From contig MNFJ01000045.1 of assembly GCA_001918155.1 (NCBI GenBank), positions 1 to 33,031 of the forward strand: 33,031 bases of DNA, written 5' to 3'. Made by a program: the position numbers and the translations under genes. Under the pieces are notes generated by a model. It searched no databases. It saw only the letters and a list, made by a program, of their open reading frames with translations, and was not told the origin of the DNA. Shown one piece after another: positions 1-9,388 of the stretch. How positions within the stretch are numbered: the first letter of the stretch is position 1; every line of letters begins with the position of its first letter. This DNA comes from Deltaproteobacteria bacterium 13_1_40CM_4_68_19 (lineage in GTDB: Bacteria > Myxococcota > Myxococcia > Myxococcales > 40CM-4-68-19).

Positions 1-12
1 GCCGCGACGCTC

Positions 13-441
13 ATGCGACTCGCGCTCGGCGTGGTCTTCTTTGCGCACGGCGCGCAGAAGGTGCTCGGGTGGTTTGGCGGATATGGGGCGAGCGCGACTC
101 TCCAGGGGTTCGCGAAGATGGGCATGCCGCCGGTGCTCACGGTCCTGATAATGGCCGCCGAGCTCGGGGGAGGGCTGCTGCTCATCGTCGGCTTCCTCAC
201 CCGCCTCGCCGCCCTCGGAATCGGTTGCGTGATGCTCGGCGCGATCCTGCTCGTGCATTCCAAGGTCGGCTTCTTCATGAACTGGGGGGGCACCCAGAAG
301 GGAGAGGGATTCGAGTACCACCTGCTCGCGCTCGGCCTCGCGATCGCGCTTCTCATCAAGGGCGGTGGCGCGCTGTCCGTCGACGGAGCGCTCGCCGGTC
401 ACGACGTCAGCGCGTCGTATCCGGCATCGCCCTCAGTCTAG
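13..441 (+). CDS. DoxX family membrane protein
   Basis: ORF 13..441; FFAHGAQKVLGWFGGYG and multiple hydrophobic helices typical of DoxX. The true start may lie before the window. Confidence 0.88.
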   Translation: MRLALGVVFFAHGAQKVLGWFGGYGASATLQGFAKMGMPPVLTVLIMAAELGGGLLLIVGFLTRLAALGIGCVMLGAILLVHSKVGFFMNWGGTQKGEGFEYHLLALGLAIALLIKGGGALSVDGALAGHDVSASYPASPSV

Positions 442-496
442 AACACTTCGTAAACCCAGGCCGGCAAGGGTTTGCGGTCAAGCGTAGTCGCCAAGC
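438..496 (+). repeat. Dispersed gene-end repeat, copy 1 (about 59 bp, ungapped match to 17810..17868)
   Basis: CTAGAACA...AACCCAGGCCGGCAAGGGTTTGCGGTCAAGCGTAGTCGCCAAGC; constant offset of 17372 to copy 2, perfect 14-nt core CGTAGTCGCCAAGC. Followed by hairpin GCCGCC-TTC-GGCGGC (495-509) and palindrome CGCGATATCGCG (512-523). Confidence 0.7.
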
Positions 497-611
497 CGCC
501 TTCGGCGGCCGCGCGATATCGCGGCGGAGGAAGCCGCACCGCGTCTTGATCTTCGCCGGCGCAAGCCTAGGGTGCGCGCGCAGACCATCGAGGTCTGTGA
601 AGGGGGACGCC

Positions 612-965
612 ATGGCATCGGATTCCGCTCTGTTCGTCGGCTGGAAGCTGCCCGTGGTCGGGCGGGAGGCGGACGCGCTAGAGTTGTTCGGGTCGTTCGT
701 CGGTTTCCTGACCAAGCAGGAAACGGCGGGAGCGATCGATTCTTTCGAGCCCTGCCTGCTCTCGCCGCACGGCGGTGACCTCGACGGCTTCATCCTCGTC
801 CGCGGCGAACGCACCAGGCTTTCCGCCTTGAGGCACTCCGAGGAATTCGAGGAGCTCGTCTCCAGGTGCCTGATGAGCGTCGACGGGTTCGGCGTGATCG
901 ACGCGTACATCGGCGACTCGGTCGGCAGGCAGCTGCAGCGCTACGCGAAGAACATCCGTCGCTGA
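612..965 (+). CDS. Conserved-looking hypothetical protein (118-aa class)
   Basis: In frame in ORF 69..965; ATG at 612 preceded by SD-like GAAGGGGG. MASDSALFVGWKLPVVGREADALELFGSF... has balanced composition, unlike the upstream part of the ORF. Confidence 0.7.
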   Translation: MASDSALFVGWKLPVVGREADALELFGSFVGFLTKQETAGAIDSFEPCLLSPHGGDLDGFILVRGERTRLSALRHSEEFEELVSRCLMSVDGFGVIDAYIGDSVGRQLQRYAKNIRR

Positions 966-967
966 GC

Positions 968-3034
968 TCAGTTCGCGGCCTGCTCCACTGCGCCGCGGCC
1001 GGAGAGGAGCGCGCGCGCCGCCTCCACCGCTTCGCCCGTCCCGGCGAGCGCGAGGACATCGTCGACGCGCAGGACCTCGTGTCCGGTGGGAACGAGCACC
1101 TCCTCTCCCGCGCGCGCGATCGCGAGCACGGTCGCGCCGGTGGCGCCGCGCAGGTTCAGGCTCGCGAGCGTCCGTCCCACCGCCGGACTTCCCTGCGAAA
1201 GCGTGAAGCGCACGGGCGAGCCGAGTCCGGGAAGGACCCGCCCGATTTCCGCCTCCACTGCTCCGCTCCCCGCCGCCGGCGTGCCGCGCGCCTGCGAGAA
1301 GGCCGCCGCGAGCACCTGCGCCCCGGCGCGTACGTGGCCCTGGAGTTGGGTCACCGACAGCCAGAGCCGGATGCCGAGGAAGACGAACGCCGCGGCGAAC
1401 AGCGCCAGCGTCGGGGCCAGCGGCAGGAAGGCGCGCGCCACGGCGAACAGCGGCAGCCCCAGGGCGACGGCGGCGGCGAGTTGCAGGGCGACGACGAGGG
1501 CGCGCCGTGGCGCCGCCGCCAGGTCGACCTTGCCGGGCGCTCCCGCGGGCAGCGCCTGCGTGGCGAGCGATAGCGCGAGCGCGCCGACGAGCCGAACGCT
1601 GCCTGCGAGAAAAGGAGTCGTCAGTGCGATCGCGGTGGCGAGGGCAATCATCTCAGCCGCCCGAGCGCCGAGACCGCGCGCGCGCAGCCAGTCGACGACG
1701 TCGGGAAAGAAGCGCGCGCACAGCACCACCGCCGCCGTGAGGAGCGCCGCATCCAGCAACAGCAGGCGGACGAGCCGTTGCGCGCGGGTCCGGCGCGGTC
1801 CCGGCGCTCGCAACCCGTCGATCCAGGATGCGTACAGCGCCACGAAGGTCTGCAATGCGTGCGGCAACTTCCGATCCACCCAGGCTGCCACGGGACCGGA
1901 AGCGCGGATCATCCACGGCGTAGTCAGCGTGGTGAGCGCCGAGACGCTCACCGCCACCGGGTAGAAGAAGTCCGGCACGATGCGGGTCGAGGTCCCGACC
2001 GCAGCGATGATGAACGAGAATTCTCCGATCTGCGCCAGGCTCATGCTGGCCGCGACGGAGGTGCGGATCCCGGCGCCGGTGAGAAAGGCCGGAATCGACA
2101 CTCCCACCGTCTTGCCCGCGATCACCACGGCGGAGAGGACGAGGATGGCCGCCCAGTGCTGGCGCACGAGGCGGGGGTCGATGAGCATTCCGACCGAGAC
2201 GAAGAACACCGCGGCGAAGAGGTCGCGCACGGGCTGGAGGAGGTGCTCGATGGACACGCCGTGCTGCGACTCGGCGACGAGCGTTCCGGCCAGGAACGCT
2301 CCGAGCGCGACCGAGTAGCCGAAGCGCTGCGCGAGCAGCGCGAAGGCGAAACAGATCCCGACGGAAGCCACGGCGGTCGTCTCGGGGCGATCGAGCTTGA
2401 GGATGGCGCGCACCAGGCGCGGAATGATCAGCAATCCCGCCACGACGACGCAGCCGAGAAAGAGGGCGAGCCGGCCCGCCGTGATTCCGAGCTCGGCGGC
2501 GCTGAGGCGGCCGGCCGAGAGCGTCGTCAGCGCGGCGAGCAGAAGGATGGCGATCAGGTCCTCGACGATCAGGATCGAGAGCACCAGCTCGCGCAGCCTT
2601 CCTCCGATGCGCAGTTCCGCGAACGCCTTGGCGATGATGGTCGTGCTGGAGATGGCCACCACGGCGCCCGCAAAGAGACTCTCGCGCGGAGACCACCCGA
2701 AGATGCGGCCGGCGAGGTCTCCGAGGATGATCTGGATGCTGACCTCCACCGCCGCGACGATGGCTGCAGCCGCTCCCACCCGCAGCAGCTTCTCGACGGT
2801 GAATTCGAGACCGATGGTGAAGAGGAGCAGGATGACCCCGAGCTCGGAGAGCCCGCGGATGATCTCGTCGTCCGCCACCAGCGGGAACGGCACGTGCGGA
2901 CCGACGAGCAGGCCGGCGAGGATGTACCCGAGCACCACGGGTTGGCGCAGGCGCTGGAACACCACCGTAGTGACGGCGGCGACGCAGAGCACGATCGCCA
3001 GGTTGGTGAGGAACACGTTGGCGTGGTGTTCCAT
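968..3034 (-). CDS. CPA2 family cation:proton antiporter (KefB/YbaL type) with C-terminal TrkA_C/RCK-like domain
   Basis: MEHHANVFLTNLAIVLCVAAVTTVVFQRLRQPVVLGYILAGLLVGPHVPFP...GLELGVILLLFTIGLEFT-like antiporter core; C-terminal VRFTLSQGSPAVGRTLASLNLRGATGATVLAI. Start trimmed from 4015 to 3034. Confidence 0.9.
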   Translation of the reverse strand: MEHHANVFLTNLAIVLCVAAVTTVVFQRLRQPVVLGYILAGLLVGPHVPFPLVADDEIIRGLSELGVILLLFTIGLEFTVEKLLRVGAAAAIVAAVEVSIQIILGDLAGRIFGWSPRESLFAGAVVAISSTTIIAKAFAELRIGGRLRELVLSILIVEDLIAILLLAALTTLSAGRLSAAELGITAGRLALFLGCVVVAGLLIIPRLVRAILKLDRPETTAVASVGICFAFALLAQRFGYSVALGAFLAGTLVAESQHGVSIEHLLQPVRDLFAAVFFVSVGMLIDPRLVRQHWAAILVLSAVVIAGKTVGVSIPAFLTGAGIRTSVAASMSLAQIGEFSFIIAAVGTSTRIVPDFFYPVAVSVSALTTLTTPWMIRASGPVAAWVDRKLPHALQTFVALYASWIDGLRAPGPRRTRAQRLVRLLLLDAALLTAAVVLCARFFPDVVDWLRARGLGARAAEMIALATAIALTTPFLAGSVRLVGALALSLATQALPAGAPGKVDLAAAPRRALVVALQLAAAVALGLPLFAVARAFLPLAPTLALFAAAFVFLGIRLWLSVTQLQGHVRAGAQVLAAAFSQARGTPAAGSGAVEAEIGRVLPGLGSPVRFTLSQGSPAVGRTLASLNLRGATGATVLAIARAGEEVLVPTGHEVLRVDDVLALAGTGEAVEAARALLSGRGAVEQAAN

Positions 3035-3043
3035 GGCGCGCGC

Positions 3044-3067
3044 ACAGTAACTCACGCGCGGTAGACT
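3044..3067. promoter_or_regulatory. Candidate divergent -10 elements in the 39-bp antiporter/aminotransferase spacer
   Basis: + strand TAGACT (3062-3067), 6 nt before ATG 3074; minus strand TACTGT (3049-3044), 9 nt before ATG 3034. Confidence 0.45.
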
Positions 3068-3073
3068 GCGCGC

Positions 3074-4237
3074 ATGCCGCGCGCCGCCAGCCGTGTGGGA
3101 TTGCTCGGGACGGAGACCGCCCTCGACGTGCTGGTGAAGGCGCGCGCCGTGGAAGCGCGCGGGCGCCAGGTCATCCATCTCGAGGTCGGCGAGCCGGATT
3201 TTCCCACTCCGGGGCACATCGTCGAGGCCGGCGTCCGGGCGCTCCGGGACGGGTACACCCGCTACGGCCCGCCGGCAGGCTCGCCGGGGTTGCGTGAGGC
3301 GATCGCGGAGCACCTCGCGCAGCGCGGCGTCCGCGCGAATCCCGAGCACGTCCTGGTCACTCCCGGAGCGAAGCCGAACCTCTTCTACGGTTTTCTCGCG
3401 ACGCTCTCGCCGGGCGATGAGGCGCTGGTTCCCGATCCCGGATTTCCCATCTATGCGTCGATGGTGCGCTTCTGCGGCGCGACGCCCGTCCCGGTCCCGC
3501 CGCGCCTCGATCAAGGGCGGGCGCTCGATCTCGACGTGCTCGAGCGGGCGATCACGCCGCGGACCCGGATGGTCGTATTCAATTCGCCCTCCAATCCCAC
3601 TGGCGCAGTAGTCCCCGAGGCCGACCTGCAGCGGCTGGCGGCGCTCGCGGACCGCCACGACCTGTGGGTCATGGCCGACGAGATCTACCGGCGCATCCGC
3701 TACGGCGCGGACGCCCCCTCGATCGCCGCACTTCCCGGGATGCTCGAGCGGACGATCCTGGTCGACGGCTTCTCCAAGGCGTACGCGATGACCGGCTGGC
3801 GGCTCGGCTGGGGCCTCTTTCCCCCGGCGCTCGCTCCGCATGCGGTGCGGCTGGTGATCAACTCGAACACCTGCACCGCTTCGTTCGTGCAGGAGGCCGG
3901 GATTGCCGCACTGCGCGGGCCGCAGGACGTGGTCGATGCGATGGTGGCCCGGTTCCGCACGCGGCGAGACGCGATCGTCGCGCGCCTTGCGCGGATTCCG
4001 GGCGTTCGCTGTCACGAGCCGGCCGGAGCGTTCTACGCTTTCCCGGACGTGCGCGCGCTTCCCCTCAGCGCCGCCGCGCTCGCGGACCGGCTCCTCCAGG
4101 AGGAGGCGGTCGCGCTGCTCGATGGAGCGGGATTCGGTCCAGGTGGATCCGGATACCTCCGCCTCTCGTTTGCAACTTCGCTGGAGAGCCTGGAAGAAGC
4201 CGCGGACCGGTTCTCGAGCCTGGTCGCACGGCTCTGA
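3074..4237 (+). CDS. PLP-dependent aminotransferase class I/II
   Basis: HLEVGEPDFPTPGHIVEAGVRAL, YGPPAGSPGLREAIA, FNSPSNPTGAV, DEIYRRIRY, VDGFSKAYAMTGWRLGW. Confidence 0.95.
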   Translation: MPRAASRVGLLGTETALDVLVKARAVEARGRQVIHLEVGEPDFPTPGHIVEAGVRALRDGYTRYGPPAGSPGLREAIAEHLAQRGVRANPEHVLVTPGAKPNLFYGFLATLSPGDEALVPDPGFPIYASMVRFCGATPVPVPPRLDQGRALDLDVLERAITPRTRMVVFNSPSNPTGAVVPEADLQRLAALADRHDLWVMADEIYRRIRYGADAPSIAALPGMLERTILVDGFSKAYAMTGWRLGWGLFPPALAPHAVRLVINSNTCTASFVQEAGIAALRGPQDVVDAMVARFRTRRDAIVARLARIPGVRCHEPAGAFYAFPDVRALPLSAAALADRLLQEEAVALLDGAGFGPGGSGYLRLSFATSLESLEEAADRFSSLVARL

Positions 4238-4246
4238 TTGCAGGCG

Positions 4247-5737
4247 TCAGGCCGCGTCCTGCCGCGGCCGCAGCCGTTCGTGCAGCTTGATCCGCTGCAC
4301 CTTGCCGGCGGCGCTCTTGGGCAACTCGGGCACGACCTCGATGAGCTTCGGCCGCAGCGCGATAGGCAGATTCTCGCTGGCGAACTCGCCCAGGCGGTCG
4401 GCCACGGTGACGTCGGCCGGGTCGCGTGCGACCACGAAGGCCGCCGGCGCCTCCCCCATCACCTCGTCCGGCACGCCGATCACCGCCGCCTCGACGATGT
4501 CCGGGAACGCCAGCAGCGCCTCCTCGAAGCGCTCGGCGCTCATCCGCGTCCCGCCGCATTTGAGGAAGCTCTTCGCGCGGCCGAGCACGGTCACATAACC
4601 CTGCGGATCGATGGTTGCCAGATCTCCCGTGTGCAGCCGGTCATCGCGGAAGGTCGCCGCCGTTTCGGCCGGATCCTGGAAGTACCCGCGCGCGATGTTC
4701 TCTCCCTCGGCGACGATTTCGCCCATCTCGCCGGGCGCGACGGGGCGGCCCTGCTCGTCGACGATGCGGAGCGTGACGCCCGGGATGCCCTTGCCGATGC
4801 TGGCGGGACGTGCATCCACCTCGTCTGGATCGAGGATCGACAGGCGCGCCGTCGCCTCCGTGGCGCCGTACATGAGATAGAGACGCACCGACGGCTTCGC
4901 CTCGCGCAGCTCGCGGACGAAGGGCGCCTGAAGCTTGCCGCCCGCCTGTTGCAGCCAGCGCAGATCGGGGAATTCCATCTGCTTGAAGCACGATTTGCGC
5001 AAGAGGATCTGGTAGTGGCTCGGAACGCCGGCGAAGCCGGTGCAGCGCGTCTCGATCATCCGTTGCAGCACCTTGTCCGGAAACAGGAACCGCTTGTCGA
5101 TCACCACCGTCCCGCCCACCGCGAGGTGCGTCTGCAGGACGGAGGCGCCGAACGAGTAATGGAAGGGCAGCACCGCCATCGCGCGGTCGCGCTCGGTGAG
5201 GCCGATGGCCGCGACGATCGAGCTGGTATTGGCGATGAAGTTGCGGTGCGACAGCATCACGCCCCGGGGCTTTCCGGTGGAGCCGGAGGAGGGCGCCTCC
5301 ACCGCGCGGGTCGCACACTCCGGCAGCGTGGCGACGGACGCGCCCTGGAATGAAACCGGACCCGGCTGGTCGAGCACCACATGCGTGGGGTGGGTGAGCC
5401 ATCTCGCGCACGCAGCGGCCATCCGGGTCTCGACGAACGCGAACCGCATCCGGGTCTGGTCCACGATGGCGCGGCAGTCCCCCGCGGTGAACCCGGGCGA
5501 GACGGGAACGGCGACGCAGCCCGCGCGCATCGAGCCGAGGTAGGCAGCGACCCAGAAGAAGGAGTTCTCGGCCGCGATGCCGACGCACTCGCCGTGCCTG
5601 GCGCCGTTCTCCAGCAGGAACACGGCGGCCGACGAAACGGCGGCCGAGAGCTGGCCGTAGGAGTGCTCCGCGTCCAGCGTGATCAGCGCGGGACGGGCGC
5701 CGTTCCTCCCAGCGAGCAGCCGATCGGCGAAGTTCAC
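4247..5737 (-). CDS. Class I adenylate-forming acyl/aryl-CoA (or ACP) ligase
   Basis: SSGSTGKPRGVMLSHRN, LYLMYGATEAT, LHTGDLATIDPQGYVTVLGRAKSFLKCGG, C-terminal PKSAAGKVQR. Overlaps the ACP gene by 4 bp. Confidence 0.92.
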   Translation of the reverse strand: MNFADRLLAGRNGARPALITLDAEHSYGQLSAAVSSAAVFLLENGARHGECVGIAAENSFFWVAAYLGSMRAGCVAVPVSPGFTAGDCRAIVDQTRMRFAFVETRMAAACARWLTHPTHVVLDQPGPVSFQGASVATLPECATRAVEAPSSGSTGKPRGVMLSHRNFIANTSSIVAAIGLTERDRAMAVLPFHYSFGASVLQTHLAVGGTVVIDKRFLFPDKVLQRMIETRCTGFAGVPSHYQILLRKSCFKQMEFPDLRWLQQAGGKLQAPFVRELREAKPSVRLYLMYGATEATARLSILDPDEVDARPASIGKGIPGVTLRIVDEQGRPVAPGEMGEIVAEGENIARGYFQDPAETAATFRDDRLHTGDLATIDPQGYVTVLGRAKSFLKCGGTRMSAERFEEALLAFPDIVEAAVIGVPDEVMGEAPAAFVVARDPADVTVADRLGEFASENLPIALRPKLIEVVPELPKSAAGKVQRIKLHERLRPRQDAA

Positions 5738-5970
5738 GGCTCGACTCCGCGGCGCAGGAGGATCTGCTCGATGGCCCCGAGGTTCTCCATCCGCGCGATG
5801 TCCTCAACCTCGAACTGGATGCGGAACTCGGTCTGCAGCGCTTCCACCAGCGCGAGATGACCGAAGGAGTCCCAACCCTCGATGTCCGCCGGCGAGGCGG
5901 TAGGGGCGAGCGTCGCCGGATCGATCTGGAAGACCTCCGCCAGGACCGCCTTGATCCGCTGTTGGACCAT
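5734..5970 (-). CDS. Acyl carrier protein
   Basis: 78 aa; phosphopantetheine site context EGWDSFGHLALVEALQTEF; SD TTGGAGGCG upstream. Confidence 0.9.
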   Translation of the reverse strand: MVQQRIKAVLAEVFQIDPATLAPTASPADIEGWDSFGHLALVEALQTEFRIQFEVEDIARMENLGAIEQILLRRGVEP

Positions 5971-5989
5971 CGATCGTCGCCTCCAACCG

Positions 5990-7264
5990 CTAGCCCGTAC
6001 TGAGAGCGCCTCGGGGCTCGGGATTTGCGGGCAGGTCGCGCACGCCGGTTCCCGCGCCGAGATAGATGAAGTCGCCGCTCCCGCGCCGCGAGATGATCGC
6101 GCCCGGAATGCCGAGGACGACGCCGTTCTCCGGAACGTCCTCGACCACCACCGAGTTCGCGCAGATCGCGGCGCCGTCCGCGATGCGCAGCGGGCCTATC
6201 ACCTTCGCGCCGGAGCCGACGTACACGCGCTCGCCCAGGACCGGCGCGTTCGTCCCCGGATAGCGACCGGTCCCCTCGATGGTGCACATCTGCCCGACCG
6301 AGCAGTTCTTTCCGATCCGCACTCCCGGACCGATCCGCAGCGAGACGAAGTGGCCGACGTAGAAGCCGGGCTCGATGCACGCCTCCACGTCGATCGAGAT
6401 CGAGGTGAGAACGCCGAGCAGCACTTCCGCGATGGTGTAAAGCGCCCAGAGCAACGGAGCAGCCAGGGGATGCGGGGGGAGGGTCTTCAGGCGGCGACCG
6501 AAGCGGTACACCGCCATCGCCCAGGATCCGTCGAGCGTGAGTGCAAACCGCAACCGGGTCAAAGCGCCGGCACCGGGGTGATAGATGAGGTGGCGCTCGA
6601 GATCGGCCCGATATGCGGGCCAGAAGTGCTCCGGGTACATCGACGCTGCCTCCTTGCGCAGCGAATCGAATCGCTGCGGGGTGGGAAGGGCGATCTTCGC
6701 GGCGGGGACCGGTTTCGGTGGAATGCCGGTCCAGCCGTGACCGCGCGGCAGCGAGCGGCCCACCAGCGTATTCGCCGCGATCACAGAGCCGTCTGGGAGC
6801 TGCACGGGCCCGACGGCGGAAGCGCCGGGAGCCAGCACCACGCGCTCGCCCAGCTGCGGATGCCCGCGGGCTCCGGGCCTGCCGCCGACGCCGAGGGTGT
6901 TGCCGCCGTGAAGCATCGAGCCGCGGCCGACGCGCGCCCCCAGCGAGATGAAGACCTCGCCGCGGGGCGCGATCCACACCTCGCTCTCGATCCGGGAGCG
7001 CGCGCTGAGACTCGTCTTCGTGAGCAGCCGTCCGGCTTCGAACAGCAAAACGTACAGGGCCCGGAACGCGAGCATCAGCGGGTGGCCCGGGCGCTCGTAG
7101 ACCCATCTTCCGAAACGGTAGACGGCCAGGGCCCAGAACGCCCGCGACGCCAACAGCAGGCGCAGCCGGGCGCGGAAACCACTTGCTCCGTGCACGCGGG
7201 AGAAGTGTGCAAAATCCGACCGGACGCCGCGCAAACCGCTCGGAACGTGACCCGCGCTCGCCAC
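5990..7264 (-). CDS. Tandem-duplicated left-handed beta-helix (serine acetyltransferase-like) acyltransferase
   Basis: Two halves share the layout ALAVYRFGR / AMAVYRFGR, then helix-rich segment, then hexapeptide repeats (ESEVWIAPRGEVFISLGARVGRG; EACIEPGFYVGHFVSLRIGPGVRIGKNCSVG). GTG start with GGAGGGG SD. Confidence 0.85.
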   Translation of the reverse strand: MASAGHVPSGLRGVRSDFAHFSRVHGASGFRARLRLLLASRAFWALAVYRFGRWVYERPGHPLMLAFRALYVLLFEAGRLLTKTSLSARSRIESEVWIAPRGEVFISLGARVGRGSMLHGGNTLGVGGRPGARGHPQLGERVVLAPGASAVGPVQLPDGSVIAANTLVGRSLPRGHGWTGIPPKPVPAAKIALPTPQRFDSLRKEAASMYPEHFWPAYRADLERHLIYHPGAGALTRLRFALTLDGSWAMAVYRFGRRLKTLPPHPLAAPLLWALYTIAEVLLGVLTSISIDVEACIEPGFYVGHFVSLRIGPGVRIGKNCSVGQMCTIEGTGRYPGTNAPVLGERVYVGSGAKVIGPLRIADGAAICANSVVVEDVPENGVVLGIPGAIISRRGSGDFIYLGAGTGVRDLPANPEPRGALSTG

Positions 7265-7311
7265 CGCCCACCCCTCCGTGCGAGGAGGTTAGGGACGATC
7301 AGGCAGTCAGG

Positions 7312-9213
7312 CTAGACCTTTCGCGGATACCCGAGCTTCGACAGCACGCGACCCATGTCTTGGAGCGTGACGGGATCTTCGATGGTCGGCGGCGTCGTGT
7401 ACTCGATCCCGTCGGCGATCTTGCGGATGGTTCCCCGGAGAATCTTGCCGGACCGCGTCTTCGGCAACTTTGCGACAATCGCGGCTTGCTTGAAGAACGC
7501 CACCGGGCCGATCCGTTCGCGCACCAGGTCGACCAGCTCCTTCACCAGTTCCTTCTCGTCGCGCTGCACTCCGGACTTGAGCACGACGAACCCGACGGGG
7601 ACCTCGCCCTTGAGCTGGTCGTTCACGCCGACCACCGCGCATTCGGCGACGTCCTTGTGCGACGCCAGGATCTCCTCCATCGCCCCCGTGGAGAGGCGAT
7701 GGCCGGCGACGTTGATGACGTCGTCGATCCGACCCATGATCGAGAGGTACCCGTCCTGATCGAAGAACCCGCCATCGCCGGTCAGATAGAACCCCGGATA
7801 GCGCGAAAGATATGCCTGGACGAAGTTGGCGTCGTCTTCGTACAGCGTCGGCAGGCATCCGGGCGGCAGCGGCAGCTTGATGGCGATGGCGCCGCTCTGC
7901 CCGCGCGGAACGTCGGCGCCGGTCTCGTCGAGGACGCGCACGTCGTAACCGGGCACCGGCTTCGTTGCGGAGCCCGGCTTGACGGGGAATTCCTCGATGC
8001 CGAGCGGGTTGCCGACGATGGGCCAGCCCGTCTCCGTCTGCCACCAGTGATCGACCACCGGGATGCGCAGCTTTTGCTGCGCCCACTGCAGCGTCTCCGG
8101 ATCGCAGCGCTCGCCGGCAAGGAACAGCGCCCGCAGCGACTTCGCCGGCTGGTGCTTCTGGATGAATTTCCCTTCGGGATCCTCGCGGCGGATGGCGCGG
8201 AACGCCGTCGGCGCAGTGAAGAGCGTCTGCACTCCGTGCTGTGAAACGACGCGCCAGAAGGCGCCCGCGTCCGGCGTTCCCACCGGCTTGCCCTCGTAGA
8301 GGATGGTCGTGTTCCCGTTCAGCAGCGGGGCATAGACGATGTACGAGTGCCCGACCACCCAGCCGATGTCGCTGGCGGCCCAGTACGGCTCGCCCGGCCG
8401 GGCATTGTAGAGCGCGCCCATGCTGTACTTGAGGGCGACGGCGTGGCCCCCGTTGTCGCGCACGATTCCCTTCGGACGGCCGGTGGTGCCGCTCGTGTAC
8501 AGCACGTACAGCGGATCGTTCGCGCCGACCGACACGCAAGCGGCCGGCTCCGCTCCGGCAACGGCTTCGTTCCAGTCGATGTCACGGCCCTTCTGCAGCT
8601 CCCCGGCGAGCTGCGGCCGCTGGAGGAGAATCACGTTGTCGGGCTTGTGCCTGGAGATCGAGATCGCCTTGTCGACCATCGGCTTGTACGGGACCGTCCG
8701 GCCCGGCTCCAGCCCGCACGAGCCGCAGACGATCAGCTTGGGCCGCGCGTGCTCGATGCGCGCGGCGAGCTCGTGCGCGGCGAAGCCGCCGAAGACCACC
8801 GAATGCACGGCGCCGATGCGCGCGCAAGCGAGCATGGCGATCAACGCCTGCGGAACCATCGGCATGTAGATGACGACGCGGTCGCCCTTCCCTGCTCCGA
8901 GCCGGCGAAGCGCTCCGGCGAATCGCGCCGTCTCCTGCAGCAGCTCCCGGTACGTGTACTTCATCGTCTGGTTGGCTACCGCGCTGTCCCAGATGAGCGC
9001 GACCTGATCGCCCCGGCCGGACTCCACGTGTACGTCGAGCGCGTTCTCGCAGGTGTTCAGCTCGCCGCCTTCGAACCAGCGCGGGCGCCGCGGATCGTCC
9101 CGGTCGAGCACCCGATTCCAGGGCTTCCGCCAGCGCAGCGCGTGGGCCGCCTCGGCCCAGAACGTCTCCGGTTCCTGCAGCGACCGGCGGAAGACCTCAT
9201 CGTAGCGGCCCAT
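7312..9213 (-). CDS. prpE: Acetyl/propionyl-CoA synthetase (PrpE/ACSS3-like)
   Basis: MGRYDEVFRRSLQEPETFWAEAAHALRWRKPWNRVLD; YTSGTTGRPKGIVRDNGGHAVAL; WWQTETGWPI; TRSGKILRGTIRKIADG. ATG at 9213 has a GGAGG SD. Confidence 0.9.
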   Translation of the reverse strand: MGRYDEVFRRSLQEPETFWAEAAHALRWRKPWNRVLDRDDPRRPRWFEGGELNTCENALDVHVESGRGDQVALIWDSAVANQTMKYTYRELLQETARFAGALRRLGAGKGDRVVIYMPMVPQALIAMLACARIGAVHSVVFGGFAAHELAARIEHARPKLIVCGSCGLEPGRTVPYKPMVDKAISISRHKPDNVILLQRPQLAGELQKGRDIDWNEAVAGAEPAACVSVGANDPLYVLYTSGTTGRPKGIVRDNGGHAVALKYSMGALYNARPGEPYWAASDIGWVVGHSYIVYAPLLNGNTTILYEGKPVGTPDAGAFWRVVSQHGVQTLFTAPTAFRAIRREDPEGKFIQKHQPAKSLRALFLAGERCDPETLQWAQQKLRIPVVDHWWQTETGWPIVGNPLGIEEFPVKPGSATKPVPGYDVRVLDETGADVPRGQSGAIAIKLPLPPGCLPTLYEDDANFVQAYLSRYPGFYLTGDGGFFDQDGYLSIMGRIDDVINVAGHRLSTGAMEEILASHKDVAECAVVGVNDQLKGEVPVGFVVLKSGVQRDEKELVKELVDLVRERIGPVAFFKQAAIVAKLPKTRSGKILRGTIRKIADGIEYTTPPTIEDPVTLQDMGRVLSKLGYPRKV

Positions 9214-9388
9214 GGTGCCTCCGTGGAACGCACTCTCCGCGAGCCCCACCTGCGAAATCAAGGCCGGGCTTTTCGATAGCGTCCGGCTCTACGAATCTAC
9301 GAATCGCATCGCCCGGCCGGGCCCTCTCCAGAGGAAAGAGCCGTGGCACGCGGAGTGAAATCAGGTCGCGCAACGAAGGAGACACACC

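Noticed and set aside
1086-3064. Plus-strand ORFs antisense to the antiporter
   Set aside because: Low-complexity shadow translations; the minus-strand antiporter is clear.
4641-7271. 876-aa minus-strand ORF
   Set aside because: Alternative frame across the LbH, ACP and ligase genes; Arg/Pro-rich, no domain recognisable.
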